Assembly (NCBI GenBank): GCA_029891345.1
Contig: CM057009.1
Span: forward strand, 310,534,166 to 310,598,165
Length of the DNA stretch: 64,000 nucleotides
From: Dryococelus australis
Lineage: Eukaryota; Arthropoda; Insecta; Phasmatodea; Phasmatidae
Direction: 5' to 3'
Made by a program: the position numbers and the translations under genes. Shown one piece after another: positions 35,000 to 48,184 of the stretch. Below the pieces are notes generated by a model, which ran no database searches, was not told where the DNA came from, and saw only the letters and a list, made by a program, of their open reading frames with translations. The stretch's first letter is position 1, and the number at the start of each line of letters is the position of its first letter.

Positions 35000-37900
35000 C
35001 TAAAAAGTGCTTAATAATGCGTAAATTGCAAGTAAGCGGAAGCCCTCGTCTGTAAAGACTAATGGAAAACTAGTCAGAACATTACAATTTGGAAGATCTT
35101 CGGGTTTCAGATTGATACCATTGAACATATGTGACAAAGCATCTGCGACTACATTTTGGGTTCCTTTCATGTGTTGCACTTTGAACTTTAATGAAGAAAT
35201 TCTAACTACCCAACGACCAATTTTTCTGAGTTGCTGTGGATGTGCCAAAAGCCACGACAAAGCCTGATTGTCTGTCTCGAGAAGAAATTCAGCATGTTCC
35301 AAATATTGCCTAAATTTGTTTATGCCAAAAACTACGGCTAAACATTCCAACTTTTATACATATGAAGACTTTTTTCTTGGGGGAGTAAGAATGTGTGATG
35401 CATAAGCAATTGGTTGACGATAGCCATCAATCTCCTGAACCAAGACAGCTTCTATCACCTGACTCGAAAGGTAAGTCTGAAAGATAAATTCCTTGCTAAA
35501 ATCTGGCATACATAAAGCAGGAGGATGAATAATCTCATTCTTTAATATTTCAAAAACCTTTCACTGTTCCTCAGTCACTCAAATTTAACACACTTCTTAA
35601 TTTGTTGAGTGGTGCTGCCTTTTCGGCCAAATTCAAAATGAATTTATAAAAAAATGAACCATGCCATTAATTGTAGCTATACATTTAGCATCTCAGTGTG
35701 GAGGAAACACTCTAATGGAGTTTGACCTTTCAGGATCAATGGAGATTCCACTGGAAGAAATCTTTATCCCGGGAATTAAATTCCTTGAACTGCAAATTTT
35801 ACTTTTGAAGGGTTAACTGCAGGACCTGCCTTTTCTAAACGCGAAAGGACTTCTTTCAGATTTGGCAAATGCTGTTTAAAACTGTCGGAATATATGACAA
35901 GCTCATCCAGATAGTTATAGACAAACTTGAATTTTACATTGAAATCATAACTAGAAGCCTAGTAAGTACCTTAGCACTCGTGGCCAAGCCAAACAGTATG
36001 CAAGTAAATTGATATAGGTTACAAGGAAGAAACTAAACTTATAATTGTTTTGAAATTTTTTAATAGAGATTTTGGTGATAAGCCAGGTTTATTTCTAATA
36101 GTTGTAAATAATTTTGTTATTCCAAACCGATTGAATGCTGAATGGAGATCGGGAAGAGGAATTGACTCAATTTCCATATTTTTTATTAAGTTTTCGGTAG
36201 TACACAACAATAAAATTGGGTTTCGGTATCAAAAAGGCAGGACTACCATATCGGGAAGTAGATTGTTCAATGACACATCTAACAAATCCTGAACTTGTTT
36301 TCTTAAAATTTCCATCTGAGGTGGTGCTAATCTATGTGGATAACACTTGACAGTTTCTTTATTAAGCAGTTTTATCTGATACTCCAGCAATTTAGTGAGC
36401 CCTCTCAGTGGTAAGCATCTTCGGAAAACTTTTACACAGATTCTCAACAGCAGAATGCTGCTGTTTGCTGTTCCTCAAGATGATCAAACAAATCTACTAC
36501 TTAATTGGACTCTGTTCTACAGTCAGGAGAAACACTTTGCTTTATTTGAGAGATCACAAATGAGATTTTTGTCTGAGGGAAAAATTTATATGGTGCAACA
36601 AGATATTGGCAGAGCCTGCCTTGAAGCAGTATAATATTGTAATATCAGAAGGCTCAACAGATTTAACTTTAAATGTCACAATTTTTCAAAACTTAGCAGA
36701 AATAATGGTACGCACAAGTCTTGAAAGAACAAGAGCATTAACAGATAATGGCCCCAATTTACTTCAACATGTGGTGTTGTAACTTTTGGAATTCCCACTT
36801 AATTAGGAAAATTTACTTGCCATGCTACAAACCTTATCTTCTCACAGTGGTCATAAGAACAGAACAGCTGTTCAATATAGCTGCAAATGTTCACATTTTA
36901 AAGAGGGCGAAAATTATACTGAGCATTGGCACTATTGGCACAATTGTGAGGAAGATTGCTCACTTGTCGTCTCTCTGCGGGACTTGTTTTTCACTTGAAA
37001 CACTAGTCAATTGTGTGGCCGAACTTTTTACAATACCTACAAGAAGGTGGGTTTTCTTGTTCAAGAGTGTCCGAGGAGGAAGTGGATTTGTCATCAATGG
37101 TTTCTGTGTCTGAAACTTTAAATCAAAAACTGCATTGATGGTAGAATCAGGAGGTTATTTCTTTTTATCGCTACTGCGAGTGTTGGGTTTGGCAAAAAAA
37201 ACCCCAAATGATAATACTCTTGAGGCTCTAAGCATTCTAATATAGTATTAACCACTTCACTTTCAGGTAAATTCAAATGCAGTATGATGGCAGCCTCCTT
37301 AAAATTGCTTACATACACAGAAAGTGCCTTCTCAGGTTCTTGCAAATCACCTAAAACACCCTTAGTTGTAACTGTGCACAAAATCTAGAGGGAATAGAAA
37401 AATTCATAATGTCTGAATGACAGGCATCAAAAGAATAATATTGTGGCATGGCTAAACTGGTCTGTTCAATTAGCAGAGCTTGAGTGAAATGGTAAATGAT
37501 ATCAAGCAGTTGTGTCTCTGGCAATGTTTTACTTTGATAGAGTTTAAAAATCACTTTCAAAAATTCTAAAACTAGGTACATTTAGACCATCAGTACCTGG
37601 AAAATTGTACAGCATGTTCTCAAGTGGGTGTGTGATTTTGCCAAAAACAGATAAATAAATGGGTAATGCTGAAGCAGAAATGTGCACAGGTGCACTGAAA
37701 ACACTGTTAGGATGATTTGAGATGAGCTGTGGTAAACCAGAATGGAGAACAGTGGGTGAAAGGGTGGTTGATGCAAGTGTGAAAATGGGTGGATTGCTAA
37801 CTAGGTTAACTGGAATGGATTGGGTGAATGGAATACAATGGGATGGTGCACTGACACTAAGTTTACTTGAGTAAAGTCCTTGTTGACCAAGTGTTGACTT

Positions 37901-38313
37901 TTGAGGAGTTCTACATGGTCCTGGTCTACGTGGAGGCAGTTTTGAACTCCAGGCCGCTGTGTCTCCTGAGCTCCAACCCAAAAAATTAAGTACCTTGACC
38001 CCAGGATACTTTTTGTCATTGAAACCCCCTGGTTGCTGTTCCGGAGCAAGATCTTCGTGATACGCCCATGTCCCAAGTCAAGCATTGGTTGTTGGTACAG
38101 AAAATGCACCAGAATTTCTGGCACCCCTGGAGCAGAGATCATCGACACACATGGCAACAGCAGACCAAATCGCATGCACCAAGAGTACACCTTGCTGATG
38201 TTCAGATGGTCCTGGTGAAGGACAACACTACTCCCTCCACTGCAGTGGCACCTTGGGCACATTATCCAACTCCACCTGGTGATGATGGGGTTCCTTGGGT
38301 GGCCACAGTGCAT
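35000..38313 (-). mobile_element. Ty3/gypsy retrotransposon fossil (Gag to RNase H), incomplete
   Basis: In minus-strand order there is Gag-like text (about 38300-37100, with a region like SVYVSNFKEAAIILHLNL near 37300), reverse transcriptase (about 36450-35600, with PHRLAPPQMEILRKQVQDLL and PLPDLHSAFNRFG blocks typical of Ty3/gypsy) and RNase H (about 35350-35130, with MECLAVVFGINKFRQYLE, LLETDNQALSWLL and QNVVADALSH). No integrase and no LTRs were seen. The copy is heavily broken, with many interruptions, and looks old. It sits inside the host intron in the host's transcription direction. Confidence 0.85.
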
Positions 38314-39743
38314 ACTCAGTCAGGGACAGCTAAACACGCAGCAGTGAAGCTTTGTTCCCTGCCTTGTAAGGTGTTGAAATAACTCAGTTATTTCAAGGTG
38401 GCCAGAATGTTTGGTCTTGGAACAAAGACAATAATAATGTAGATAGTGTATATAGTGACATACAAGACTTGGCAACATTTTCAATACCATGGGCATTTTA
38501 AATATCCCGCCCACACAACAACATGGGTAGTCAGCACTGGTGCTTCCATTTCGAAAGTAGGTGCTGCGACTGCTTCCGCTGGAAGCGGCCATTGCCACCC
38601 AGTCAGCAACAAACACGGGGGTGAGTGGTTGAGTTTCACACCACTCCAAGTCGTTTTATAGTTTAGCAATGGATGTTGCATCAATTTTAGTTGCAATTTA
38701 CTTGTGAAGCATGCAACAGGACACTTTCAGAAGTGATAGTATCTGAACTTATCAGCAGTGCTTGTCTTGCATGCTGAGCCTTGCATATATCTGCTACATG
38801 ATTTGTGTCAGCAGATCTGAGATTGTACAAAGCATTAGACAGTGACTACACATCAGTCTTGCGAGTAGACAGTTACCTTAGTAGTGACTCTGATGGGTGT
38901 GAGTGAAAGACAAGTTTTTTCTCAGTTCTTTGTCATTTTATGGTAAATTATTAGTGCAATATAGGTCTTGTTAAGTTTGACAGTGATATTGACAATTCCT
39001 ATAGTTAATACCTATGTGATTTGTTGATGTTTCGTAAGGTCAAAAGAATGGAGTGTTCAATTGGCATTTTTGTAAGAGAGGTATGTCATTATCCAGCCTA
39101 TAGTTGATCCGCAGAACTTGAAGACTTGCTATATTCTTGGCAACCATTCTTATAGTTATAAGCTGACTAATATCTGTAGAAATGACATTGTGTGCTGATT
39201 TTTGTTGGATTATTTATTGCTACTTGTCAACTCATTACGTAGGGGGCACATATGCTTATATTCTGAGTGTCGATCATTTATTGGCCATCTGTCTGTTCTA
39301 CAACAAAGGCTTTTTGAACACACAAATCTTCTTATATGAGTAGGTATTGTACAAAAAAAATTGGTTATGAGAAGACTATTTAAAAATTATATCCTGAAAG
39401 CAAACTACCATTAACATATACTGGTGGTTAATACATTACAAATAGCTCATACGGTTGTCTTTATATTTATTTATGCTCTAAAAAGGAAACTCAACTAATC
39501 ATGCAGTTTTTCCATATAAACTAAAAGTCATAGATAGTAATATTCCTCTCAATTTAACATAATTACTCTTAATCTGACATAATTGATCACAACAAAAAAA
39601 GAATCAGCTTACTTATTTGATTTTGTATCTTGGAACCACTAATAGGTTCAAATAGTATGAACTTCTGACTCTCTATTAATATATATTTCATCACCTGCTG
39701 TTGATATCTAAAATAATAAGTTTGTATTAAGCTAAAGACTCAC
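38314..39743. other. Intron sequence next to the kringle exon, nothing recognised
   Basis: Mostly AT-rich. The short GC-richer piece at 38500-38650 has no partner in the window. It precedes the donor of the kringle exon on the minus strand. Confidence 0.5.
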
Positions 39744-39986
39744 CACAAATAGGGATATCACAGCGTTGCCACCGCACTTTGGGATCCAGCGTGTAACACC
39801 ATGGTGATGGTTCTTCACCACCAGCATTACGACAGTAATTTTCAGCATTTTTTATTTCTGGGAACACGTCAGGAGGCCTGTTGTGTGAGTGTGGCTCCTG
39901 AGAGTCCCAATACTGGCATGGCAAGCCATCTTTGGTTTTGTTGAGGGTGCCTTGGTAGAATCGCCCACGACCTCTAGCACATTCAT
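39744..39986 (-). CDS. Nrk: Nrk/Ror2-like receptor tyrosine kinase, kringle domain exon
   Basis: A single 243-nt exon (81 codons, phase 1 on both sides) holds one complete kringle. The six cysteines lie in ECARGRG, LPCQYW, NYCRN, PWCYT, QRCDI and PICG, with hallmark text [37 protein letters not shown] and [10 protein letters not shown]. The NKT triplet is a possible N-glycosylation site. In Ror, Nrk and invertebrate MuSK receptors one kringle sits between the Frizzled-like cysteine-rich domain and the membrane. The acceptor is GTTTCAG (ending at 39987) and the donor GTGAGT (39738-39743). The phase-1 donor joins the transmembrane exon at 24266 cleanly. A one-exon, phase 1-1 kringle is the kind of module that shuffles easily. 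Confidence 0.94.
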
Positions 39987-40652
39987 CTGAAACGGTCATC
40001 AGGTTGAAAAAAAAAATATTTCATGTGACAGACTTATATTAAATCAGAAAACCTAAAATTTTCAAACATAAAATCTTATAATTTTTAATATTCTTGCTAA
40101 AAAGACTGTAAAAAAAAGAAGCAGATTTTACTCAACACTAATTAAATATTACACTTTTAATCAATGAAATGTTACGGCACTTGACATTTTCATTATTCTA
40201 CTGCCTACTTTTCTATAAGTAATCCAATAGTGTATGTGTACACATCATGTTTAGGAAAAATGTGTACAAACTCTGGAACGTGATTCATGACCGGAAAAGA
40301 GGCAGAATGATACAGGACACACATGATCGAACTCACATAATATGAGCTGTAGAAGCCCTTAAAAGAGGTGGGCAACAAGCATATTATGTGGGATATTATG
40401 GAAAGTAGATGAATTAGAGGAACAAAAATTGGTACACCGATTAATTAAAACAAAATCTTGGATAAAAGGAAAGAATGTATGTCGTACACCCCACATCATG
40501 TAACTAATACAGGTTGGCCCTTCTTGATTGCATGCAATATTTACACCGTAAGGTTACATTGGTTGTGTATACCATCAGATAAAACAGGACGTCGTAATTA
40601 ACTGATGATTGACGACTTTTATGACTTGACAAAATCAACTTCGCCTTATCAG
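39987..40652. other. AT-rich intron start upstream of the kringle exon
   Basis: Nothing was recognised other than the polypyrimidine tract and CAG acceptor next to 39987 on the minus strand. Confidence 0.5.
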
Positions 40653-42677
40653 TGCATATCTCCCTGTCGCACTAGGTGGGGTTTGAACTAAAGTACAATC
40701 TATCAGTGTGCCTACAGGATACACCCCTTGTCACGGGGGATATTACAGATGCTACTTTTTGTACTGTTAACCCGCGGTCATGACACACGCCAGCCTCCCC
40801 AAAGATTGTGTAAGCAGTCAGCTCAGCGCCCGAGACCGCATTCCGAAATGCCCAGGTAATTTTACAGCACGCCAAGGGATGGCACCCCTACCTGACTCGG
40901 TCCGGCAGTAGACAGCCAAAGCAGACGACAGTCTGCCAGAGCGGACGTTATCACCTCCCACCCCCCAACTGCCCAGAAGAGGGCAAGCCAGTAGGGTATA
41001 AGTACCTGTGCGCATCCCATAATCGCCAGTCTACTCTCTTTCATGGGACTGAATTGTGCCGAAGGAAGTCTAGTTGCTCACTCCATCACCTCGTGTGCAG
41101 GGGCTTTCTACTGCTAGCCAGGTCATCATAATCCACAACAAAATCTTCAGTGATGCCTACATCTACCAGATTTCCAAGAGGTTCTTCTGTAACTGCAACC
41201 AGAGGCTTCTAGTCCTACCAGAGTCTTGACACCAGGTTACCCCCAAAGACTTCTTCGAGCCCCAAGTAGTTGTCCACTATTCTGGTGATGACAACCACCA
41301 CTGCCTTCTGGTAGATGTTAATACCCCAATACCCTTCAGATATATGGCCCCAGCAAGTCCCTTCTGAACAACTGTGATAGTATAGATAGGGTGCGTGGTT
41401 TTCATAGCCACCTAGCCAAAACTACCTTGTCTGGTTTAGAACCAGGTCACCTTCAACTGGCACACATAGTTTACTTCCGGTCAGCTTTTGCTTGGTTAGG
41501 GAGTAGTATAGGCCACCGGGTTTATTCCTACCGGAATTAAAACGTATCTCAGCCTACCATGGAGTATTTATTTCAAAGGGTATCTTGTGTTAATTATATG
41601 TAGACACCATGTCCGTTACGGTTAAGCCGATTACCGCAAAATAATATTCAACCCCTGTACGAAGCATAGTGTAGGACTGCGGGCTTCCCCTCTGGGATGC
41701 ACGTATGTCATAATATACACAATAGACTGCCACCCATTCTGTACACTCCGGTGTATGGAAAGGCAGAGCCCCGTCCATTAAACAGACAATCCATAAGGCA
41801 ACATGTCAGTCAGCCCAGGTTGTACTCCGTCCACCAGGCTGAACTGTGTGGAGGGAGTGCTCGCCTGGGACTGGAGGTCTGGCCCCTTCTGGACCCACAC
41901 CCAACTGCCGTTGAAGGACAACCTTAGTAAATCCAATGCTCTGTATCCATCGCCCTGAAGTGTGCCAGATTTAAGAGCAAAGGGTGTCACTTTGGTTTGT
42001 CCAGCTTCAACCTTTAAGTACACCCAGCTACGAACTTTGTCACCTGCTTACCCCTTACGAGTTCGGTCATAGTTCCTCCCTATATGCCACACACATAGGA
42101 GTGGCGCTCTGCGGCAGGAAAGGAAGGCAGTTACCGCCTTAATCGCCAAGCAAGGTTGTAACCCAGTGCCGACTGCACTCTGCAGTCTTACCCCCTGTGA
42201 ATAAGCTTAAGCCACCCGTCAGTTGGAGAGGCCTCACCTCCCAGCTTCTACCCCATCCTTGTTTTCAGCCCCCGTGAAGATTGCTGGAAGCCCATATCCC
42301 ATAACTGCAGCATTTCTTCAGAATGAGGAAGTTCCATATGACATTGCCAACCCTGGTTCAGGGAAAGCCGTCACAAAAGCCCGCCCACGACCACAACCAG
42401 TTCCAGCAGCAGTTCAACCTGCACACCAGGACTCTGTTCCAGCTCCAGCCACCAACTACCATAGCAGCAGCTGAGTCAGCAGCCACCCTGGGCCACCATT
42501 CGCCAAGGTAAACCAGTGGCTGTGTGTCCACCCGTCCGCAGGACAGTGACTGCAATTCTGAATTTTATACCCAGCTGACAGGCCACGCGCCCATTGCTTT
42601 AACACCAGCAGTGCTCCAGCGGACCACTGCAAAAGTCAGACTTGAACTTAACCCTGAGTTTCTGACCTAGCGCAACT
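40653..42677 (+). repeat. Left ~2-kb terminal repeat of the large LTR element
   Basis: It carries a TATA-type box (GGGTATAAGTACCTGTG, near 40995) shared with the right copy, and a region homologous to a GGAATAAAC polyadenylation-like site in the right copy. A 250-300-bp section (about 42210-42470) is nearly identical to its partner, unlike the rest. The edges are approximate, and part of the repeat may be leader rather than true LTR. Confidence 0.65.
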
Positions 42678-43399
42678 AAAACGTTCCCGACCATGACATA
42701 ACCCAGTCACCAGAGTGTGTCATGCCTCAAGTGTTTTTCTGGCACCCTATGTGGTGCCCAAGCATGACTAAAATTAAGATAGCAGACCAGAATCAGGCCA
42801 GCACAACCCAGAGACTCAGTGACCTAGCTGGGAGTTGATAAGACAGCCACCATACTTTGGGGAGTCTTGAAACACCCTGTGGTGCTCAAATCAAGCTAGT
42901 CGACATGTCGCACACCAAGATGAGCCAACCTGACAACCAAGACGCCACTATGGCCGAGGCCATGTCCGTTCGGTGCCATACAGCCACATGCCCTGGCACA
43001 GGGTTATTTACCATAGTATGTGCACACTGCCAACACTGATTCCACTACGCATGCTTAGGGTGATTCGATGAGCAGCTCTACAATGATAGGCTGGAATTCA
43101 GGTGTGAAGAGTACCGCATACACCAGACTGCATGTTGCAACTAGTTGACATGTACCGGGCAGGGAATTAATATAGTACACTGTATTATTTGCGCACAACC
43201 ATATCTTTACAAATGTATAGGATAGCCCAAAGAAAGAGTGATAAGACAGGGCCCTGTCTAGCGCTGCGAGGTGTGCAGGCGTGCAGCCGACTACCTCCCC
43301 AACAAACCTGGCCATAGAAGTAGTCTCACAAACATCCAAACCCCAGAGGAGCCACAATTAACAGAATTTGCAGGGTGACCACAAAAGGACCCGCTCACA

Positions 43400-44070
43400 T
43401 TCACGTCAGAATGTGAGAGGTAACTTAAAGAGAATGATGTACCATCTAAGCAGTGGATAAATCGGGTCCAGAAACAGCTTAAGGGTAAGGCACTAGATTG
43501 GTGGAATTTGTATGGGGAGTGGGAACAACTGTGAAACCACATCCCCTCCTAGTTTACAGGTGAGGAGGTACTCACAAATTTAACCACTGAATTCTACAGA
43601 TGAACCCAAGCCACCGACAAAGAAGCCAAAATCTTTGTGCAACGAAAGGTACAAATATTCCAAGTGAATTTTCCCAGATGTTGCTACCCAAGTTACACAA
43701 TTTATCGTAGATACTGAAGCCGCAATCTGTGGATGAGCTTGTTGAGAGCTACGGAAAAAAACAAATCTGTAAGGGGAAAGCCATGCTAGACAGGCCACGT
43801 TTCAGTAAGTCGGCAGAGCCTGAGAAAGGACCAGAGTGAAAATGAAACCCTCCCACGGCTGCTCCCCTCACCTATACTCTCTTTAAGTGCTGGCTCTGCC
43901 TGGGGCGGCACGTCAACGTAGGCAGGGCAAGGGCGAGCGGAGGAAGGGACAACAACCGAAGTGTCAGACGCTTCATAGTGCCCAGCTGAGAAGAAACAGA
44001 ATAACCAGGTGGGAAAGGCCACAGCCGGGGTGTGAAGCGGGCCTCCACCACCGGATAACAAGGGCCCGTC
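43400..44070 (+). pseudogene. Gag-like remnant of the large LTR element
   Basis: Text such as KQWINRVQKQLKGKALDWWN is typical of the capsid region of Ty3/gypsy Gag, followed by a CCHC-like CWLCLGRH segment near 43886. It is a fossil with several breaks. A DNA element begins directly after it. Confidence 0.6.
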
Positions 44071-44087
44071 TCCAATACGATAAAAGC

Positions 44088-45290
44088 CCTATATAACACG
44101 GCTGTTGGGGGACATAACTCAGACCCATGTTATAGATTTCCACGCTATTCTGGGAGTGACCAAGTACAGTAGCAAAAAAAAAAGCCAATGTTCTAATGGG
44201 GCATGGCACCTATCTATCAAACACAGCGCAAGTGTTGTTATTTACCGCCATAACTCAAATGTTTAGCTTCTTCCTATCAGAACTTTATTTTTTTATGTGC
44301 ATCACTGTATTTGGCAGCACCCAAGGAAGAGAAACAGAAGAGAAACGAGGCGTGATGAAAGAGGTCACATGCATTCAAGCAAGAATAGATAAAAAAATAC
44401 AGCATTTTACCGGCAAAGGCTGTACTTATTTCAAAAAGGGTGGTGTTCACTGCAAGTTGTTCGTCACGTGGGTTGGAGAAGGTGGTTTATCCCTCGCCCC
44501 ATGGTGGGCCTGTCTGGGAGAAAGTGAGAATGAGAAACACCTCAAGTCTAAATAAAACTAAACAAAGGTCGAACGCATGTTTCCACTGCAGATGGGCTCT
44601 ATCAATGCCGCACATGTTGTGAAATATGTCGTTTGCTCTTCTGAATTGCATTTTACAAAGGAAAACTAAAACAAAAGCCAATTATTTGTGGCACACAAAG
44701 AAAGGCCGCTTTTCTGCAATAAGTCTCGTCCACAATAACTCTCCCGCAGCCCGTGGATGCATGTCCAAACGTGCGTGTCTTCAGGACAATAACAATGCAC
44801 ACCTTAAATTTCAGAATTTTTTTTTCAAAAACGGAAAAACATACCATATAGCCACTACACACACATTACAATAAAAGTATCTACATCATAATCATAACGA
44901 TTACGTAGAGTTATATCATTAAGGAGATTAATTATAAGCCTGTAAATGACTTAAAAGTACGAATTTTGAGGCGTGCCTCAAAGTTAAGAATTTTTTTCCA
45001 AAAATTAGAAGACATAATGCATAGCAGCAATATACACATTATAATCAGTGTCGAAATACAATTATAATGATTACATAGTACTATATCATGTAGAAGATTA
45101 ATTATAGACGTATAAATGACTTAGAAGCACAAATTTCAAGACCCGCCTCAAATATCTTAATTTTTTTTTTCAAAAATGGGAAGACCTAATGATATAGTTG
45201 CTATATATACATATTATAATTAAATAACTATAATTATTACATAGCACTACATCCTGTAGGAGATTAATAATAGGCCTGTAAATTACTTAG
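44088..45290 (+). mobile_element. DNA-element-like repeat with ~170-bp tandem units, copy 2, nested in the LTR element
   Basis: It matches 16822-17900 from CCCTATATAACACGGCTG onward and separates the Gag-like and protease-like parts of the host element, so it inserted later. Its tandem section (44810-45290) has three units (landmarks GATTACGTAG at 44899, GATTACATAG at 45069 and ATTACATAG at about 45235; periods 170 and 166 bp), one more than copy 1. The right end is not fixed: the LTR element's text resumes only near 45900, so up to 600 bp more may belong to this or another insertion. Confidence 0.62.
44810..45290 (+). repeat. ~170-bp tandem repeat, three units
   Basis: Each unit has GATTACRTAG, GGAGATTAAT-like, TGTAAATNACTTA and a T-rich segment with CAAAAA, as in the two-unit array at 17560-17900. 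Confidence 0.75.
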
Positions 45291-46009
45291 TCCCTACCTT
45301 ACCAAGAATCTGAACCTAGAGCACCTCGCATTGCAAGTCAGTTTTATATAGAATGCGCCAACAAAGTCAGCATCCCTTTTACGACAGTATTACAGTGTAT
45401 TTTAACTTACTTTAATTAAAAATTTTGGCATAAAATAATAGTAATTGCTTACATGTGTTATGCTATGCGTCGCACGCACATTTCATGTTGACTTTTAAGT
45501 ACCGGTAAATGCTCAAGAGCAGGACACTTGCATGTATGATATACAGCTTGGAACGTGACCCTGCCATTCCCCACACTGATCCAATGCACAGATTAGATGA
45601 AAAGGTTGCTACAGTAACATTTTTTTTGCCTGTTTACAACCAAACTGCAGAAATAGGGTCACATGAAAAAAAGACCATAAGGAATTCTTTCGTCAAAGAC
45701 ATTGCACCATGCCAATGAAACTGAATATGGAAAAACATACAATATTGGCTGTAATGAATCAGCGAAATGGATCTCGGTGCTGAAAGGAGGGAGAATGCAC
45801 GCCCGCTCCCTCCGACCCCTCCACCCACGTCCCCGACTCGCGACCACCTGCTGACAGACCACACGCCTACCTGACTGCATGCTTTCCAGTTATTTATTTA
45901 TTCAGGATGGGGACATAAATTGCCCCAATGGTATAATCGAATCCACAGTATGACAGACCACGATATTCCGGGCTTCCAAAGTACTTAGACGAAGGAAAAG
46001 AGCCTCCCG

Positions 46010-46330
46010 CAGCACCCCACATCAAGGTGGAGGTAAATGAGAAAAGGATCCTGGCATTACTGGACTCAATTGGTACAGGAAATTTCGTGCGGAGTGATGT
46101 GCTCACCCCTCGACAAAGGGCATCACTCAGTCTGCAAACCCAACTGGTGTGTCTGACCCAACAAAACAGGACCCTAAAGGTCGACAGCCACACCACTCTA
46201 AGGTAAGCCAGTATCAACATTCCCACCCTGCAAAGTTCGTTACCTCAGAAGACATCACAGAAGCAGTGATACTGGAGCACCCCTGGCTGTGCCAGCAGCA
46301 CTGCACCTTGGATTATTAGCAAGGCCACAT
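46010..46330 (+). pseudogene. Retropepsin-like remnant of the large LTR element
   Basis: A plus-strand reading gives VEVNEKRILALLDSIGTG followed by NFV, close to the LLDSGATxxF core of retroviral-type aspartic proteases, then an ILEHPWL block like the ILGxPWL that follows in Ty3/gypsy proteins. It is a fossil. The low-complexity acidic region downstream (46400-47800) belongs to the same element. Confidence 0.65.
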
Positions 46331-46399
46331 CCACCTAGGGGAAGATGGAGGCATGATAATCGACTGGGAGGGTAGCCATCACTGCTACCCTTCCAAAAA

Positions 46400-47820
46400 A
46401 CCCCAATCTGCCTCCAGTAGTTGCAGGTGGAGGTCCATCGGTCACCAAGCCAGAATCAGCCAACCGAGATGCCCCAGCTGAAGGACATGCAACCGGCCAC
46501 CATAGCCAAGACAACCAGGGGACAGATACGCCCATTTCTGGTAGAAGCCAATGATCAAGAGGTGGAAACCCCAGAATTAGTGTTTTCAGGGCACACAGCC
46601 GATGAAGACGACCCAGCACCCATGGCTCATCCCAAGGATGGGCCACCTCCACCCAGAAAGTCAGAGGTGGGGACAAACTCAGACAGAGACAGAAGTCAGA
46701 CCATACCCACAAAGGAGGAATATCCGAAGCGCTGAGGGACAGAATCCGTCAGAACTCTGCCCTCAACACCGACAGAATACATCTGTAAGTTCATCACCAG
46801 ATGTGGCTGGGTGACACCTAGTACCACACAGATCTCATGTCGAAGTCCACTGGATCATGCACCACACCTGAAACCTCCACAACCCAACCAGATCTCTGAG
46901 AAAGAAGAGACACCTCATGCCAATGAGGTGGAGGAGCCGCAAGAGAATCCACCTCAATCAACCAGAGCTAACGCTGGAAAGCTGGGATGGTGGATGGCTT
47001 AGGAACCACATTGTTGGCTAACGTCAAGGAACTCGCCACCAATTCGCCTCTGGACCACGAGGAGGAACCCCACAAAGCTGCAGAGGTAGAGGAGCCCGAA
47101 GATTGTCTGCCTCTGATGGCACAATCCTAGGTCAAGGAGTCGGGAGACACCTGGACTGCCTCCCAGGTGCAGCAGCCGGAACGGGAGGATGTACCAAGGA
47201 GTGCCAATGAGGCTGCAGGACCTCCAGTCCCTGCCTCAGATGGCAGCCACAGCCACGACCTACCAGGATGACGCGGCCCAATCCAAGGTCAAGGTGTTGG
47301 GAGACACCTAGACTATCACCCAGGCCCAGAAGTCCAAGAGGGAGGATGCGCCAAACAGTACCGACAAGGTCACGAGACATGCAGAGTCCTTGCCTCAGAA
47401 GGCAGACGCAGCATGGACCTGTCATTCCGAATGGGAGGAGGAGCCCAGCAGTGCCGAGGAAGTCGAGGATCCCGAAAAGCCTCGACCTTTTATGGGCACC
47501 CTACAGACACCCCACTAGGAGATGAGGGTAACAGTTTGTCCCCCAGTGCCTGGTGGTCCCCTGATGACCACTGTCAGGGACAAAACTTTTCAGCACCCAT
47601 TAGCTCACCTAAGAGAATTATGCCAGCCCCGCCTGCCAGGGCCCTTTGATACCAGGCCGGTACCGAGAGTCGCCCTAGAGACCAACATCCTGTTTCACAT
47701 GACAATACCCTCAAAACATGGCGTTGAGGAAGCAGGGCCGTCCGAGGAAGAAAAGATCGCCACCACAGTAAGTTCAACAAAGTGCTCCATCGAAAGAGAG
47801 CTCAGTTAAACCAGTGAAAC
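46400..47820 (+). other. Acidic, proline-rich low-complexity part of the LTR element with a tandem repeat
   Basis: Frames in this stretch are rich in Glu, Pro, Asp and Ser. At about 47128-47425 two units of roughly 153 bp follow each other (AAGGTCAAGGTGTTGGGAGA and its partner AGGTCAAGGAGTCGGGAGAC, each followed by GACACCT and GGGAGGATG), with a weaker partial unit before. No reverse transcriptase motif was seen. Confidence 0.5.
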
Positions 47821-48184
47821 ATAACATTTTAAGGTGCTTGTAAAATAGCCGGTAAAAACAGTTTTGTTCACCAGCAGTCAATAGCTGCAGTGTTTAAAAG
47901 AACCAAAATGAGAGTTACGTAATATTCAAACCATTTTGGATGCTCACCACAGTACAAGAACACAATGTAAACAGGCAGTGAAACAGCCATCAATAGCTGT
48001 GTCAGTCAACCAGTAAAATAACAGACTGCATAAATTGTGTAAATTTACTTCAGGAAACAAGTGACGTTAAGTGGCCAACTGCTAATTATAGAATTAGTAG
48101 TAACTAAAGAACTTTTACGTAAAATTTGACACATGATGCATTTCGCACATAGAAGAAATGCACTTCAAATGGCCGACTTCACCC

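Larger units (their letters stand above)
24267..39743 (-). other. Nrk: Intron between kringle and transmembrane exons (about 15.5 kb)
   Basis: The intron runs from the GTGAGT donor (39738-39743) to the CAG at 24267-24269. It holds a SINE, several LTR-type blocks, a dispersed repeat and a Ty3/gypsy fossil, each listed separately. The phase-1 junction closes without an extra exon. Confidence 0.75.
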
